The notes: a model not told the origin generated them from the letters alone. A DNA stretch of 64,000 nt from Crambe crambe (GCA_963924555.1 OZ004591.1:7130001-7194000), one strand, 5' to 3'. Numbered from the stretch's first letter, positions 13,700 through 26,693 are shown. A program made the numbers and translations.

Positions 13700-15558
13700 G
13701 AGAGAGAGAGAGAGAGAGAGAGATATTACTAGGGACTAGCACATTATGCTTTTTTTGCTTCCCTATTATTCTATTCTTCAATTCCAGCTTTATAAAGTCA
13801 TTATTCTTTTTTTACTGATCTATTATTCTTTAATTATGCTCTTACATGATGTCATCATGTATTGAAAGACTACGTAAATAGCTATTTGCTCTCTCGCTAG
13901 CAGACAAGTTTGGTCAAGCTAGGCTAGCTAGTGTAGGCACACATGATAAATACATTCAAGATCAACAATGGAGTTCACTTTTGATAGCCTATTATGCCAG
14001 CATTATGCTTCCTGCTTTGATAGACCTATTATTCCCAAAACTATGCTGGCAGAATGTGCCAGTCCCTAGTCAGATTACACATATTGAAGAAACTAGAGGA
14101 GAGAGGGAAGTCTAGTTACAAGCAGGGGAAGCAGTGACAATGGAAGGGAAGCAAAAACAAGGAAAGGGGGCCAACAAGGAAAGGGGGCCAACATGGGAAG
14201 GAGGATAAGATAAGGAATGACAAGCAATGATAACATGAAAAAAACAAACATAACACCAGCTGACAACACAGTGTTTGGATCACTACTGACAGGCATCAAC
14301 AACAATTATCATCAGGCCATCTGCTTTCTATATACAAAAACACTGGCACACACTAACTGGCAACTGTTCCTTGAAACCTCTCTGAATTCCTTCACTGTAC
14401 TGCTCAGTCCCACAACAGGAAACCACTAAATGTTATGGAATTGCTACAATTACTACAGTGAGTGGCCAGGTACATAAATGGAGGTTCTAGCCCATTACTC
14501 TTGGCAAAATAGAATGTTGGACTACAAATTCCTCAGCTGCTCCAGCGAGAGGAGCTTAAAAGTATAGACTGGGATACAGGGTCAACACCACACTGCTAAC
14601 ACCAAATAAGGACACCAATAACCACCAGGTTTGAATATTCCTACCTCAAATCTGTCTCTGGAGAAATTTTGCTGCAAACACAGTTCATTGACACTAATGC
14701 TATTGATTGGAGTGTAATTCTACCCCTCATTTTGGTTTACACACTGTGAAGGATTCATTATCACCTTTCGGTTCACACAGTTTTATCTCACTGCCTTTAT
14801 TTATTCCACACAATGAAAGCATTATTGAATGAGGAAATTGCTAAAAGGAAGCACTATGCTGTGGGTGCCTGCTAAATAAATAATCATTGCTCACCTGCGG
14901 GTTAAGTCATGGTCACCATGGTAACCCTTTCTTCTCTTTGCTTCCTCCCCGCTTTCATAATCACTTTCCCCTGAGGGCAGGGGAAGAGGACTTCGTCCAA
15001 CCACTTTCATACCGATGCTCTTCAGAACTATATTGAAACACACCATGACTCTCTCTACCCTCTAAGTGGAATCATAATCTGCATACCCTCAGGAGGATCT
15101 CTAGAGGACTTCAGGGGTGGAGGGTTCAAGGTTCTCTTATCTTCTTGAACCTCTCCATCAGCCAGGTTTGAAGGATACTCTCCTAATGATCCCCTGTGTC
15201 TGCTTAAAAATAAATATTGAGGTCACATTTTTTGTATCAATAACAAATCATTGACACGACATACCTGGACTTCCTGTCCCTTAAGGGGGGAGGGTTCTCC
15301 CTTTCCTCCATACGGACATGTGCAGAGGGAACAGATGGACCATAAACGTGACTTCTTACCTTCTCCTGACTGCTTGAAGCACTTGCATGCTTTTCTGAGC
15401 TGTAGCGACGATGAAGGGGGGTAGTTGCTGACTGCACATGCATAGCATGAAACAAAATTATTATGGGAAGAAGTACAATATGATGTTTTCACCTCATCAT
15501 TTCCTGGACCAAGTCTATCAAAGACACTGATTCGCTTACTAGACTTGCTCCCACTCAT
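12050..15558 (-). CDS. Ser/Arg/Lys-rich putative nuclear protein, unrecognised, conserved-looking C-terminus
   Basis: Minus strand. Exon 1 (from 15558) encodes MSGSKSSKRISVFDRLGPG. Following exons encode TPLHRRYSSEKHASASSSQE, RHRGSLGEYPSNLADGE and SIGMKVVGRSPLPLPSGESD, then a large exon (about 13370-12359) after a 1.5-kb intron. The centre is a hydrophilic R/S/K/H-rich segment with several KRRK/KRKRE nuclear-localisation-like clusters. The C-terminal part looks globular: LDWSIIKSYTERLNAKLKQQ, KFKPGPVLADIPVSPSLA, RAMTASDDYVLRRLLRKTHY. The last exon, read in phase 0, gives SFLPAARSAPIPSTWTNSHY and ends KVGTLVIAR near 12050. SVFDRLGP-type N-termini occur in several RNA-processing proteins. I cannot name a family. 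Confidence 0.6.
13659..13722. repeat. Poly(G)32 followed by (GA)n homopurine tract
   Basis: 32 consecutive G (13667-13698) preceded by GGGAGGGA and followed by about 12 AG units. All-purine on the plus strand over more than 60 bp, with G-quadruplex or triplex potential. Homopolymer length in an assembly is only approximate. Confidence 0.85.
13728..14070. mobile_element. Candidate 343-bp MITE with about 22-bp terminal inverted repeats
   Basis: The left end reads ACTAGGGACTAGCACATTAT, and the right end, reverse-complemented, reads ACTAGGGACTGGCACATTCT. Subterminal CCTATTATTC motifs occur repeatedly in both orientations. There is no ORF inside. The element sits in a long intron; a target-site duplication is not obvious by eye. 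Confidence 0.65.
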
Positions 15559-15603
15559 GTTCCTTCTGCACCCTCAAGTCCATTACCCTTAATGGAGCAC
15601 ACC

Positions 15604-15864
15604 TCAGCTCATTTCGCGCGCCCCACGGGAGGATAATTTTAGTTCATCGAATTCTTCTTCCATAAGAGGGGTGGAAGGTATTGATCTGTTGCGCGGTCTC
15701 CGTTGTGAAGCTAAATTTAGTCTGAAGTCGTCAAATTCTTGACCAAATAAGGTGTCCCAACTCACGTGCCGAAATAACCAGGATATTCTCGCTCGATTTC
15801 GCATGTGCTCCTCAGTCATTGAGTGAAGCGAAGCAGAGTGTGGCAGTTGTGTGCAGGCTTCCAT
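15604..15864 (-). CDS. Hypothetical 86-residue protein
   Basis: An uninterrupted minus-strand ORF from MEACTQLPHSASLHSMTEEH to LKLSSRGAREMS, between the Ser/Arg-rich gene (starting 45 bp downstream) and profilin (37 bp away, divergent). Composition looks protein-like, with acidic and arginine patches and no low complexity. No family is recognised. It may be a real small gene, an upstream exon, or chance. Confidence 0.35.
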   Translation of the reverse strand: MEACTQLPHSASLHSMTEEHMRNRARISWLFRHVSWDTLFGQEFDDFRLNLASQRRPRNRSIPSTPLMEEEFDELKLSSRGAREMS

Positions 15865-15901
15865 CTAGTTATCTTCCATCCGAGAATCAGAAGTGATCGT
15901 T

Positions 15902-16528
15902 ATGTCTTGGGATTCGTATATCGACAACCTGATAGCCCAGTCCAAAGATTCCTCGGGGACTGCACACATAGATAGGGGTTGTATCATCGGACTCGATGGC
16001 GGTGCTGCCTGGACCACTGCTGGCCACGCATGTGCATTAAAGGTGAGTATTGCAATACAACATCCAAATCTCGGGATTGATGATAAAGCGTCTAGTGTGT
16101 AATCTGACCTCAGCTAGCTAGTTACTTCCCAAACTCGTGATCAGCTACCATTAACTTCTCATGTGATTAACTCTTCAACCATGTGTCTATAACCTGTTGC
16201 TAAGCTTAAGCTTGACCTTTATCCCATGTTCTTTGATCTTTTATAGTTGCAAGGGCAAGAGGGTCCAAACATATCAAGATGCTTCAAGAGCAAAGATTTC
16301 TCTGCATTTATGTCTAATGGAGTAAGAGCAGAGGGTGAGAAGTACCAATTTTTGCGCGAGGAGGATGGCAAAGTAATGATGGCAAAAAAGAAGGGAAATG
16401 GCGCCTTGACATTACATGCTAGCAAAACAGCTATAGTAATCGCCCATTGTCCCGAAGGAGGACAGCAGGGTAATACCAATAAGGCAGCTGGTGTTATCGC
16501 AGAATATTTGGAGGGTATGAACATGTGA
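15902..16528 (+). CDS. PFN: Profilin
   Basis: Two exons (15902-16042 and 16247-16528) give a 140-residue protein, the normal profilin size. It begins MSWDSYIDNLIAQSKDSSG with the profilin N-terminal helix (poly-proline site W and Y), continues HIDRGCIIGLDGGAAWTTAG, and ends TKAAGVIAEYLEGMNM-like (here TNKAAGVIAEYLEGMNM). Profilin binds G-actin and proline-rich ligands in the cytoplasm and supplies ATP-actin to formins and Ena/VASP. The single intron follows CALK. Confidence 0.95.
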
Positions 16529-16732
16529 TATGACTTCATCCTAGTGTCTAGTGTTGGAATTTCTAGTACTAGCTGTTTCAATAAAAAAAATTTTTAAAAG
16601 TTCAAAAAAAAATTGTTTTTCGATAATTTATAGCAGCTAGCTTGAATAATGATTTTATCTTTATTTGATGTAGTATTTTTTGTTTCTTTTTTTTTCCTCC
16701 TGTGTGTGTGTGTCAATGTTTCTGATCAGTGA

Positions 16733-18615
16733 TTAAATAAAAGATGGTGGACAACCAGTTTCTGAGGAGTGGTTAAAACAGTAGTCCTCTTGCTCGACGA
16801 CCAATTCCATGGCGGTCAAATACTGTATTAGCTTTGGAAACAAACTGTTGAAGGGAGAATTATCTATATTATTGGAATACAAGTGGTCCATAGCTTTACT
16901 TACCTCTCTGGCTGTGGCTGTACCCTTGGTTATGGCAGCTAAATAGGACACCAAGAGGACCTCGTTGGTTTGCTATGGTCCACAAAACGTACATACATGT
17001 GGTTTTGACACTGAAAATCACTAACACTATGAAAATCTTTATCAAAAACGTCTCTGTCCAGGACTGGCAGCTGATTGCAGAGACCAGAGACATCACGCAG
17101 AACCTGTGGATTGCAAGGCAGTTCCCCTGAATAGAATTATATATCAAACTTAACAAGGGTGCAAGAGAGGGGGGAGGGGGAGTCTCACCTGATTTGACAG
17201 CCTTTAGATAATCCAAAACTAGTCTCACGCGTGAGTGAAGCATTTTAACAGCCCCATATTGAGCACTCAGCTGTTCAGACACTGAAGCAACAAACACAGA
17301 AGCATACATAGTGCAATATGATAACCCAATCAACTATACATACCAGCTGAAGTCTGTGAAGCCCCAGTTACAGAGGACCTGGCTATGTGGTCTACCCCTA
17401 TCCTCTCTGCCTCTTCTGTTGCTAAAGAGTATGTAACTCGAGTATAGAGAATCTTGGGCTGTGCATCGATTATTTCAATCAGAGACTCGTAGAGGTTTAT
17501 CGGCAACTGTTTGTACATAATGGTATACAATTACTCCAACATTCCACGGGTCATTGCTTATTACTCACTTGACTGGTCCGAGCCATTGGGTTCAATTTCA
17601 GCAGGAGACTGTTTTCAGTGTCTGCACACAGCTGCACAGAGATTGTTTTATTGTCACAACACAAACGAAATTGAACCTGGTGTACCACTGTCAATTGTTT
17701 ATGAACGCAGTATAATAACACTGAGCTGAACACAAAAGACACTCACATAGCCATTAACACACACACACACACACATCAGTTCCCTCCTACGAGCAATTAA
17801 GGGCCTCCACCTCACATGTGGTGAGGAATCCCATCCCCTTCACTTCTTTTCTGAGAGTTTTGGTTGGTAAGCAGGTCATTGGCTAACACTTTGTTCCAGA
17901 AGATTAAGGGAAAAGGTAATATATAAGTCTTCAATGTGGAATTTGGCATCATGTATAGGAGTTAATAGGGAGATGGTTTCTATTGAGTCAATATGGATAT
18001 ACACATAAGCATGATGTACTTTGGGTACTTTGGTGTATCCCAAGCCTCATAATGGTGATATTGCTACCTGTTTATGAAACACTGTGTCTTCTTCTGTTGG
18101 AAGATCTCCTATTGAATACCACCCTAAGAACTCCATCGATGAGAAAACTTGTTTGACTGGATGAGGGAGAAGTTAATTAACCACAACAAAGTTTGCAATA
18201 TACAGAAAAATAACATTTCAGTAATTGATTAGTGCATGAAAAGTTCAATTTACTAATTTTTGCTATCAGAAACATCTTACACTGTTTTTCTTTGGCAGCG
18301 AAGTACTTTGCATTGTGAAAGACTTTTCCTTTCTCTACATCAACAAGCAGCTCAAACGAATTGCAAATCTCAATGCTCCTCCCTTCCTGAACTCCAAGTA
18401 GTGCTCCATAAACTAGTGCAAAAAGTCATAATGGGAAAGTGGTGGGCTTTATTTAGAGTCTAACCCTTAGGTGGTCTGGTGGTATCCTTCTGTTGCATAC
18501 GGACTCTTGTGAAGTGATCAGATATATTCATGACTACCAAGGGGTGCAGAGACACGTTCACACTGCTGGGAGTGCTTGTAAGAACGGAGCTAGAAGACCC
18601 TTCCTCTACATCCAT
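16733..18615 (-). CDS. COPS6: COP9 signalosome subunit 6 (MPN-, non-catalytic)
   Basis: Minus-strand gene of about eight exons. It starts MDVEEGSSSSVLTSTPSSVN and has VSLHPLVVMNISDHFTRVRM in the MPN domain. Next come GKQEGRSIEICNSFELL, QVFSSIEFLGWYSIGDLP, LLLKLNPMARTSQ, LPINLYESLIEIIDAQPKIL, TYSLATEEAERIGVDHIARS and YGAVKMLHSRVRLVLDYLKA, then VLRDVSGLCNQLPVLDRDVF and a C-terminal helix segment. All match CSN6 in order. CSN6 pairs with CSN5 in the complex that removes NEDD8 from cullins. The C-terminus (TGCPPSFI) is longer than the usual RGLFF-type end. The gene's 5' end lies 80 bp from the FAM133-like stop codon. Confidence 0.93.
17757..17776. repeat. (CA)n microsatellite
   Basis: About ten CA units in a COPS6 intron. 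Confidence 0.85.
18023..18054. repeat. 32-bp copy of an RNF13-like exon segment inside a COPS6 intron
   Basis: Matches 20023-20054 at 31 of 32 positions. The other copy is coding (encodes GTLVYPKPHNA). Same orientation, exactly 2000 bp apart. Confidence 0.8.
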
Positions 18616-18694
18616 CTTCTCTGAAATCGCTAAAAATAATTCTTTCGCAAAAAAGACACGCCCACAAAATGAATTTTAATTTAAAAATTGCAGT

Positions 18695-19560
18695 CTAGCT
18701 TGAAGATTCAGTGTCAGAACTTGAATGGGTACGAGGTTGATGGTGACCAGATTTATGCCGACTCTTTTTTTTGTGAGCAGATTTATGACGATGCTGGAGT
18801 AAAACATAATAGATACAATCATTACAGACAAACACCTCATATCATACCGGTCTGGGAGAGTCCGACTCAGAGTCACTATCATAGAATGGAGTGGAGTGAG
18901 GTGAACGAGACTTGCACACAACACAGCCACTTAATGAATTATATGGAGTCATCATATATACCGACTAACTCACCCTACTCCTATCCCGATGCAATGTTTT
19001 CTTTTTTTTCTAGAGAATTTTTTGAGATGCACAACATATTGACATTATTCAGTTGGTACATACCTTACTCTTCTTCTTTTTTTTCCTCTTGTCTCGATCA
19101 TCACTCTTGTGTGATGAGACCTTTGAATGACTTCCAGTTCCTAGTAACTGTTCTCTCCGCTCCTTCAACTCTTGCCTGTAATTCTTAAAAGATACCTTTG
19201 TCAACTTGTGGATCACCTTCCCTCTTTCGATCCTCTCACATCATTCAGTTGTTCTTCATAAGCAGCAAGAGCACCAGACTCTTTCTTCTTGTGCTGGGAT
19301 GCTATTATATCTGCTGCCTCTTCCCTAAATAAGTGAGCATTAGATGATGGGCATTAGCTAACACTATTGGCCAGGACTCACAAGGATGGCCTGTCCCTTT
19401 TGAAGTAGTCCCTGAGAGTGGGGCCAGTGACAGGAGCAGCACCAGCTGCTCTGGCCATGGCTATAGGATTGTTGCATACCTCCAAATAATAATCAATACC
19501 ATGACACACAACCTTCGACTATAACTTTCCACTCACTGCTCCTTTCTTTTTCTTTCCCAT
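18695..19560 (-). CDS. FAM133: FAM133-like Lys/Ser-rich nuclear protein
   Basis: Minus strand. Exon 1 MGKKKKGA (from 19560) is followed by an exon MARAAGAAPVTGPTLRDYFK ending RDRPS, then EEAADIIASQHKKKESGALA and AYEEQLN, then NYRQELKERREQLLGTGSHS. The C-terminus is rich in K/S/H and ends TEFSSDTESSS-like (here THSSSDTESSS). The order PIAMAR..GPTIxDYxxRxRPTWEE...ALAEFEEKMN...LEKHREKLL is diagnostic of FAM133A/B, whose function is poorly known. The expected highly basic serine-rich tail is present but shorter than in mammals. Divergent from the RING gene with 134 bp between start codons. Confidence 0.8.
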
Positions 19561-19694
19561 CTGACCTCGCCTTTCCAATTTTTCTCGATCAGCTGATAGT
19601 CACGCGAGACTTGCAACTCAAGACCACACCCATTCGGTTTGTTGTGCAAGCTCTGTTGACGGTTGTGCCATAGATCGAGCTTGTTAGGCTAAAG

Positions 19695-21688
19695 ATGATT
19701 GGTCCACTGGGTATACTGGTAACACTGACGTTGCTGTGGACACTGAACACAGCTCAAGGCCTCAGAGTTAACGTAGGAACCTTTTTTAGCTAGCTAGAGA
19801 TTTTGTTAGCATTTACTAGTGGCTGAAGTTTAATATCTTTTGTTAATTTTTTCTAGGTTGTGGATGAGGATGGTGGTATTCTATATCCATTCTCAGATGG
19901 CAGTGCGGCCTTTCAGGAGAGATCTTACCTTATGCCTCAAAGAGAGAGTGTTGCTATCAGAGTATGATTCAACTATAGATTTCTACTGGTTCTTGGATTG
20001 ATTGTGTCATGATTCTATTGTAGGGTACTCTGGTGTATCCCAAGCCTCATAATGCCTGCTCTGTAGTGGAAAATCCACACAACAAAAGTTTCATTGCTTT
20101 CTTGGAGGAATATACAATTTGTCCGGAAAAAGCTGTGAGTCACACACATAGCACCCACATTAAACTCAATCTCCCAAAATCAGATTACTCTTTTCAGGGT
20201 GTATAGTTATAACAGGCAATGAGCAAGTGATTCATTCTTGAATGAATTCTTTCACAGAATAGTAATGTGTTATCATACATCTGACACTTTCTCTCAGGAG
20301 AACAATCTTGTGAATGCTGGTTTCACTGTCATGGTGGCCTATTCCAAAAACAGCGATGCATATCTCCGACGACTAACTCACATCTCTCAAGCACTCATTC
20401 TTGATAAGGTCAGTAACTTTTTCATTCAAACTTCATTGACATTCTATATATATATAGGGTTTTGCAGACTACTTGATGGATACGGTCCTTCCTCAAACCA
20501 AGTAAGATAGCTCTTCAGGATTAACATTAATTACTGGCTGATAGGTGTAGTAAAATTAATGATTGTTCCTATGCCATGTTTCTAGTGGACATTATATGTT
20601 AGGCATGCACTAATACAGTGATTGTGTGTGTTTTAGTAGTGAGAAAGTCAATCATCTTCAAATGGTGGGGTTTCCCCTATGTAATTAGTGCTTCTTCCCT
20701 TCATTGTACAGCACATCGACTCTCCAGCTCGTGATTTGGGATGACTCCTTTGCAAAGCTAGAACAGCTCTTCATCATCTTTGGTGCCATTCTTTTGGTGG
20801 CTGTCTTTCTATCTATTTGTGTCTTCTGCTCCTCTGTCTTTGTGAGTCTTGAAATAATTTTTGTGAACACTGCTTACTGTTCTCCTTTTCTTAGTGTCGG
20901 ATGGCACTGGTCAGGTGGCGGACACGAGGCCTCTCCCGTTGGCAGGTTAGAGCTCTTCCCAAGAGAAAGTTTCGCAAGGCAAAGGAATCCACTGACACTT
21001 GTTCCATCTGTCTGGAGGAGTTCAAGGAAGGGGAGACAGTCAGAGTCTTGCCCTGTGATCATGGTGAGTTAGTCTTTTGCCATCTGTTCAACCTGTGGAG
21101 CGCATACATCCAGAGAGGATCACATCCACAACAGATGCTCTCTATACCACAAGCTCTCTAATTTTATCCTTTATTTATTTTTTAGTGTTTCATCCGAAGT
21201 GTGTCGATGAGTGGCTGCACAAGTGGAACAGAACATGTCCTCTCTGCAAGTCCACCATCAAACGGAATGGGGGCAGGGCCCACAATCCTCCGGCACAAAC
21301 TGATGATAATGAGACCTCTGTCCTCCTCCCCCAAGAGGAACGAACGTCCATTTTGGATAATGAGAATCAAACGGATGGTGGAGGGGGAACAGGGACAGGG
21401 AGGCATTATGGAACCATGGGATCCACTGTACTCCCCTCTAGGAATCACCGGAGGAACATCAGTGCTGCCAGCCACACCTCCAGCAATGCAGGTCAAAAAG
21501 ATCATGTGACTTCTGTTGAGATTGAACTGAGAGTAGATTCAGATGAGGAGAGGAGGACACAGAGTCCTCTGTCTCTCTATCACACACCACAACAATCTGA
21601 TGATGACAATGACAATGACCACACACCATCCTTCACCACTGCCCATGGAAGTCACACAAGTAATGCTTTTGCATCTTTACATGCGTGA
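19695..21688 (+). CDS. RNF13: RNF13/RNF167-type PA-TM-RING E3 ubiquitin ligase
   Basis: Plus strand, about seven exons. A signal peptide (MIGPLGILVTLTLLWTLNTA) leads into a luminal protease-associated domain, with LVYPKPHNACSVVENPHN, AFLEEYTICPEKAENN and HISQALILDK. One transmembrane helix follows (LFIIFGAILLVAVFLSICVF), then a cytosolic RING-H2: CSICLEEFKEGE, CDHVFHPKCVDEWLHKW, CPLC. The tail is Ser/Asp-rich. This is the architecture of the endolysosomal PA-TM-RING ligases RNF13, RNF167 and ZNRF4. An exon of this gene has a 32-bp near-identical copy in a COPS6 intron. Confidence 0.9.
20023..20054 (+). repeat. Coding partner of the 32-bp duplicated segment
   Basis: Within the RNF13-like exon; see the copy at 18023-18054. 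Confidence 0.8.
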
Positions 21689-21765
21689 ATTGTCTTTTTT
21701 CTATTATACTATTGTGTGTTATAATTATCAACCTGGTGGTATAATTTGTTTTGTTCTATAATTTG

Positions 21766-22221
21766 TCATGTCATTGATTTCATCATGAGTTCAAATTCTC
21801 CATATGTAATTTTCCCATCTTTGTCCCAGTCCATTTCCTCAAATAACCCTTTGACCACCTCCTCTTTCAGCCTGGGAGCAACCTGCTGGAATGCAGCCAG
21901 GCAATTGTCTCTTGTGAGGAATCCACGCTGAGATGTGTCCAGTGTCATGAACATCTCCCTTATTAGTTCATTCTCATTCTTTTGCTGGAACCTTTCCAAC
22001 ATAACTCTGATAAATGTCTCCTTATCCAGCCCCACCCCTTCATTATCTGTAGGAACACAAGTTGACCAGATATTTGACACCTCATACTTTGATGGTTTGT
22101 AGCCCAGTAAATCCAAAACTGCCACTTTATAATCCTCAGGAGTGAGACAATCTTTCCCTTTTCCGACTGCGCTTTGGAAAGCTCTCGTAATTAAGATAAT
22201 TTTATCCTCCTCCACGTCCAT
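21766..22221 (-). CDS. EFCAB11: EFCAB11-like EF-hand protein (single exon)
   Basis: An intact 151-residue ORF with no introns. It starts MDVEEDKIILITRAFQS, contains LTPEDYKVAVLDLLGYKPSK and LIREMFMTLDTSQRGFLTRD, and closes with a good EF-hand loop DWDKDGKITYGEFE. The LLGYKPSK.EV and F..FDT..RGFL motifs match vertebrate EFCAB11 closely. EFCAB11 is a calmodulin-related Ca2+-binding protein of unclear role. Only the last loop looks fully calcium-competent. Its 5' end is 128 bp from eIF4A, head to head. Lack of introns contrasts with its neighbours. Confidence 0.85.
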   Translation of the reverse strand: MDVEEDKIILITRAFQSAVGKGKDCLTPEDYKVAVLDLLGYKPSKYEVSNIWSTCVPTDNEGVGLDKETFIRVMLERFQQKNENELIREMFMTLDTSQRGFLTRDNCLAAFQQVAPRLKEEVVKGLFEEMDWDKDGKITYGEFELMMKSMT

Positions 22222-22348
22222 ATCCTTATGAATTTGCCGCCGGCTACTATCAGCTGATGGGGTTAATTATGTTGCGGTGGCTTACTGCGCATGCCCCAAC
22301 TATTATTCGGCACGCACGCGGATTTATTCTTCCTTTCAACGTTGCAAC
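22222..22348. promoter_or_regulatory. Bidirectional promoter, EFCAB11/eIF4A, with NRF1-like site
   Basis: A 127-bp gap between divergent start codons containing TGCGCATGC at 22286-22294, an NRF1-type palindrome. Confidence 0.5.
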
Positions 22349-24762
<2,414 letters not shown>

Positions 24763-25031
24763 CCACACCTCCTTTTACTCTTGATTGCTTCACTCCTCAT
24801 GTTATGGCTACAAGTGATAAATATCATATTCAATTACTAGAAAAACTTGCTAATAAAAATAGTAAAAATTAACAATGTTTAAAAAAAAGGACATTAATAA
24901 AGAATAAGGTTTGGAGTTGAAGTATTATTAGGGACAATGTATGGGATATTAATTTTCATTTTATTTAATTCATTTTCCAGTGTTATTAATTATTATCTGA
25001 TTATCTTTTTACAAAATTAATGTTTGTGTGA

Positions 25032-26693
25032 TCACTGAAATACTTGTATTCTATTGGTGGTCATCTCTCCCACATACAGGCGTCCCTCTTTGTCAAAGTG
25101 CATAGTACGAATGGCATTAAATTTTCCTTTTTCTGCCCCATGACTTCCAAAGGCCTTGACAAAGATTGCTTCTCTGTCCTGGATCTTGAAGATGGAGATG
25201 GTACAAGTCCCACTTGCAACGTACACATAGTCTTCAGCATCGACAGCAACAGCCATTGGTGCTTGGATGCAACCCAGTGTGTGGCCCTGCTTCCCAAAGT
25301 GAAACAAGAATTCTCCTTCTGGGGAGAAGACTTGAATTACATTATTTGAAAGGTCTGCCACAAACACCTCTCCAGTGCTGTTCACGGCCACACCCATAGG
25401 GTTGTTAAGGTGACCGGAACCCAAATCCTCGTTGGCATCAGAAAAACTGGAGTGGAAAGTGAAGTCGGAGTTGAAGATTTTCACCTGGTGTTTTGACGTT
25501 TCTACAATGTAGATTCTGTTATCTTTCCCGATGGCCACTCCCATTGGACCCTGGAGGGTGCAGTTGTCATCTGGCGCCTTTAAGTCCCCAACTTTGCCGA
25601 TAAATTTCCCCTCCATGGTGAAGCGTTTCAAGTGGTATTGGCTAGCAACCACTATCTCGCCATCTTGAGTAACAACCACACCTGCTGGACTAACCATCTC
25701 AAGGTCGCTCATGATCCCAAACGTACCAAATTCCTTCACTTTCTTTTTTTCCTGGAAGATGGAGATACAGTGTTTTGCCCCTGAGGTGCATATGACCTTA
25801 CCATCAGGACCTGTTGCTATACCACCTATCAATTCAACATCAGGGATCACCAAAACTGGCTTGGAAGTTTCCTTAGGCCCAACATCTGCTGCTTCTCCAC
25901 CAGCTACAACACAATATGAGTATAACAATCAAATCACCCATGAAGGCCAGCCATGCCATGGTTTAAACTCACTTTTTCCCAAATGGATTTTTTTCTCAGG
26001 ACCTTTGTAATCCCCAAGCCCAAGCCCTACACAAAACAATAATCGACTATCGGGATATTGAAAAAGAGTTCACAGACCACAAACAAACAAGGGTAACTCC
26101 AGAGTTAATTTGGTATAATGCATGTGATTTTGAGTGCAGCCTAGGACCCACCTAGTCTTGTGAAAAATACAGCTGGCTCGCAAGACTAGCTCATTCAACA
26201 TACCCTTATTCCGCATATCTTGAATGAGTCTAGAAATACTCGTGTTATAATCATCTTTGTCGGGACGACACATGGTCCAGTTGATGCCAGAGATAGTGAA
26301 CTTGACTCCCTGTGCAGTCTGGTCTGTGTCAAAGTCCACGTCCTCAAACATGAGGGGGAAAATGTACTTTCTGTCCCCATCAGCTGTGTACAGCTCCTTG
26401 GTGCAGTAAGTGGATGAGAGGTATTTTTTCGTGATGACAGGCAAGATAGCCCTACACTGGTACAATCCTCCACCTATGGCGCCATGCCAGTCACTCCCTA
26501 CGGGAATATCCTAGCAAAATGAAGGGGAGAGACCATAACCAGTAAGTAATTGGTGAGTGGGCATGCTTCTCACATGCAGGTCCAACCATACTGTGAATCC
26601 GTTCTGCTCCAGGTCATTCTTTAACCTTGAAACAAATGCAGAGATTTCAGGCTCTCTGCCATAGCTAATGAACACTTCCTTGTACTCGTCCAT
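25032..26693 (-). CDS. TIR domain + NHL beta-propeller protein
   Basis: Minus strand, four exons. Exon 1 (26693-26574) encodes MDEYKEVFISYGREPEISAF to TVWLDLH. Exon 2 (26510-about 26200) encodes DIPVGSDWHGAIGGGLYQCR, PVITKKYLSSTYCTKELYTA and ISGINWTMCRPDKDDYN. A linker exon has GDYKGPEKKIHLGK, and the last exon (about 25920-25032) has six NHL-type blades, e.g. PMGVAIGKDNRIYIVETSKH and PMGVAVNSTGEVFVADLSNN, ending TNRIQVFQ. Total about 455 residues, no signal peptide or membrane helix, so likely cytosolic. The Glu in CTKEL falls where SARM1-type TIR domains have their catalytic glutamate, and GINW matches the conserved GIKW region. NAD+ cleavage is inferred, not shown. An alternative Met at 26828 is rejected because it overlaps NCBP2 exon 1. 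Confidence 0.85.

Larger units (their letters stand above)
13378..14894 (-). other. 1.5-kb intron of the Ser/Arg-rich gene
   Basis: The longest intron in the window. It holds a poly(G)/(GA)n tract and a 343-bp inverted-repeat element. Otherwise I see only short unconvincing ORFs. Confidence 0.7.
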
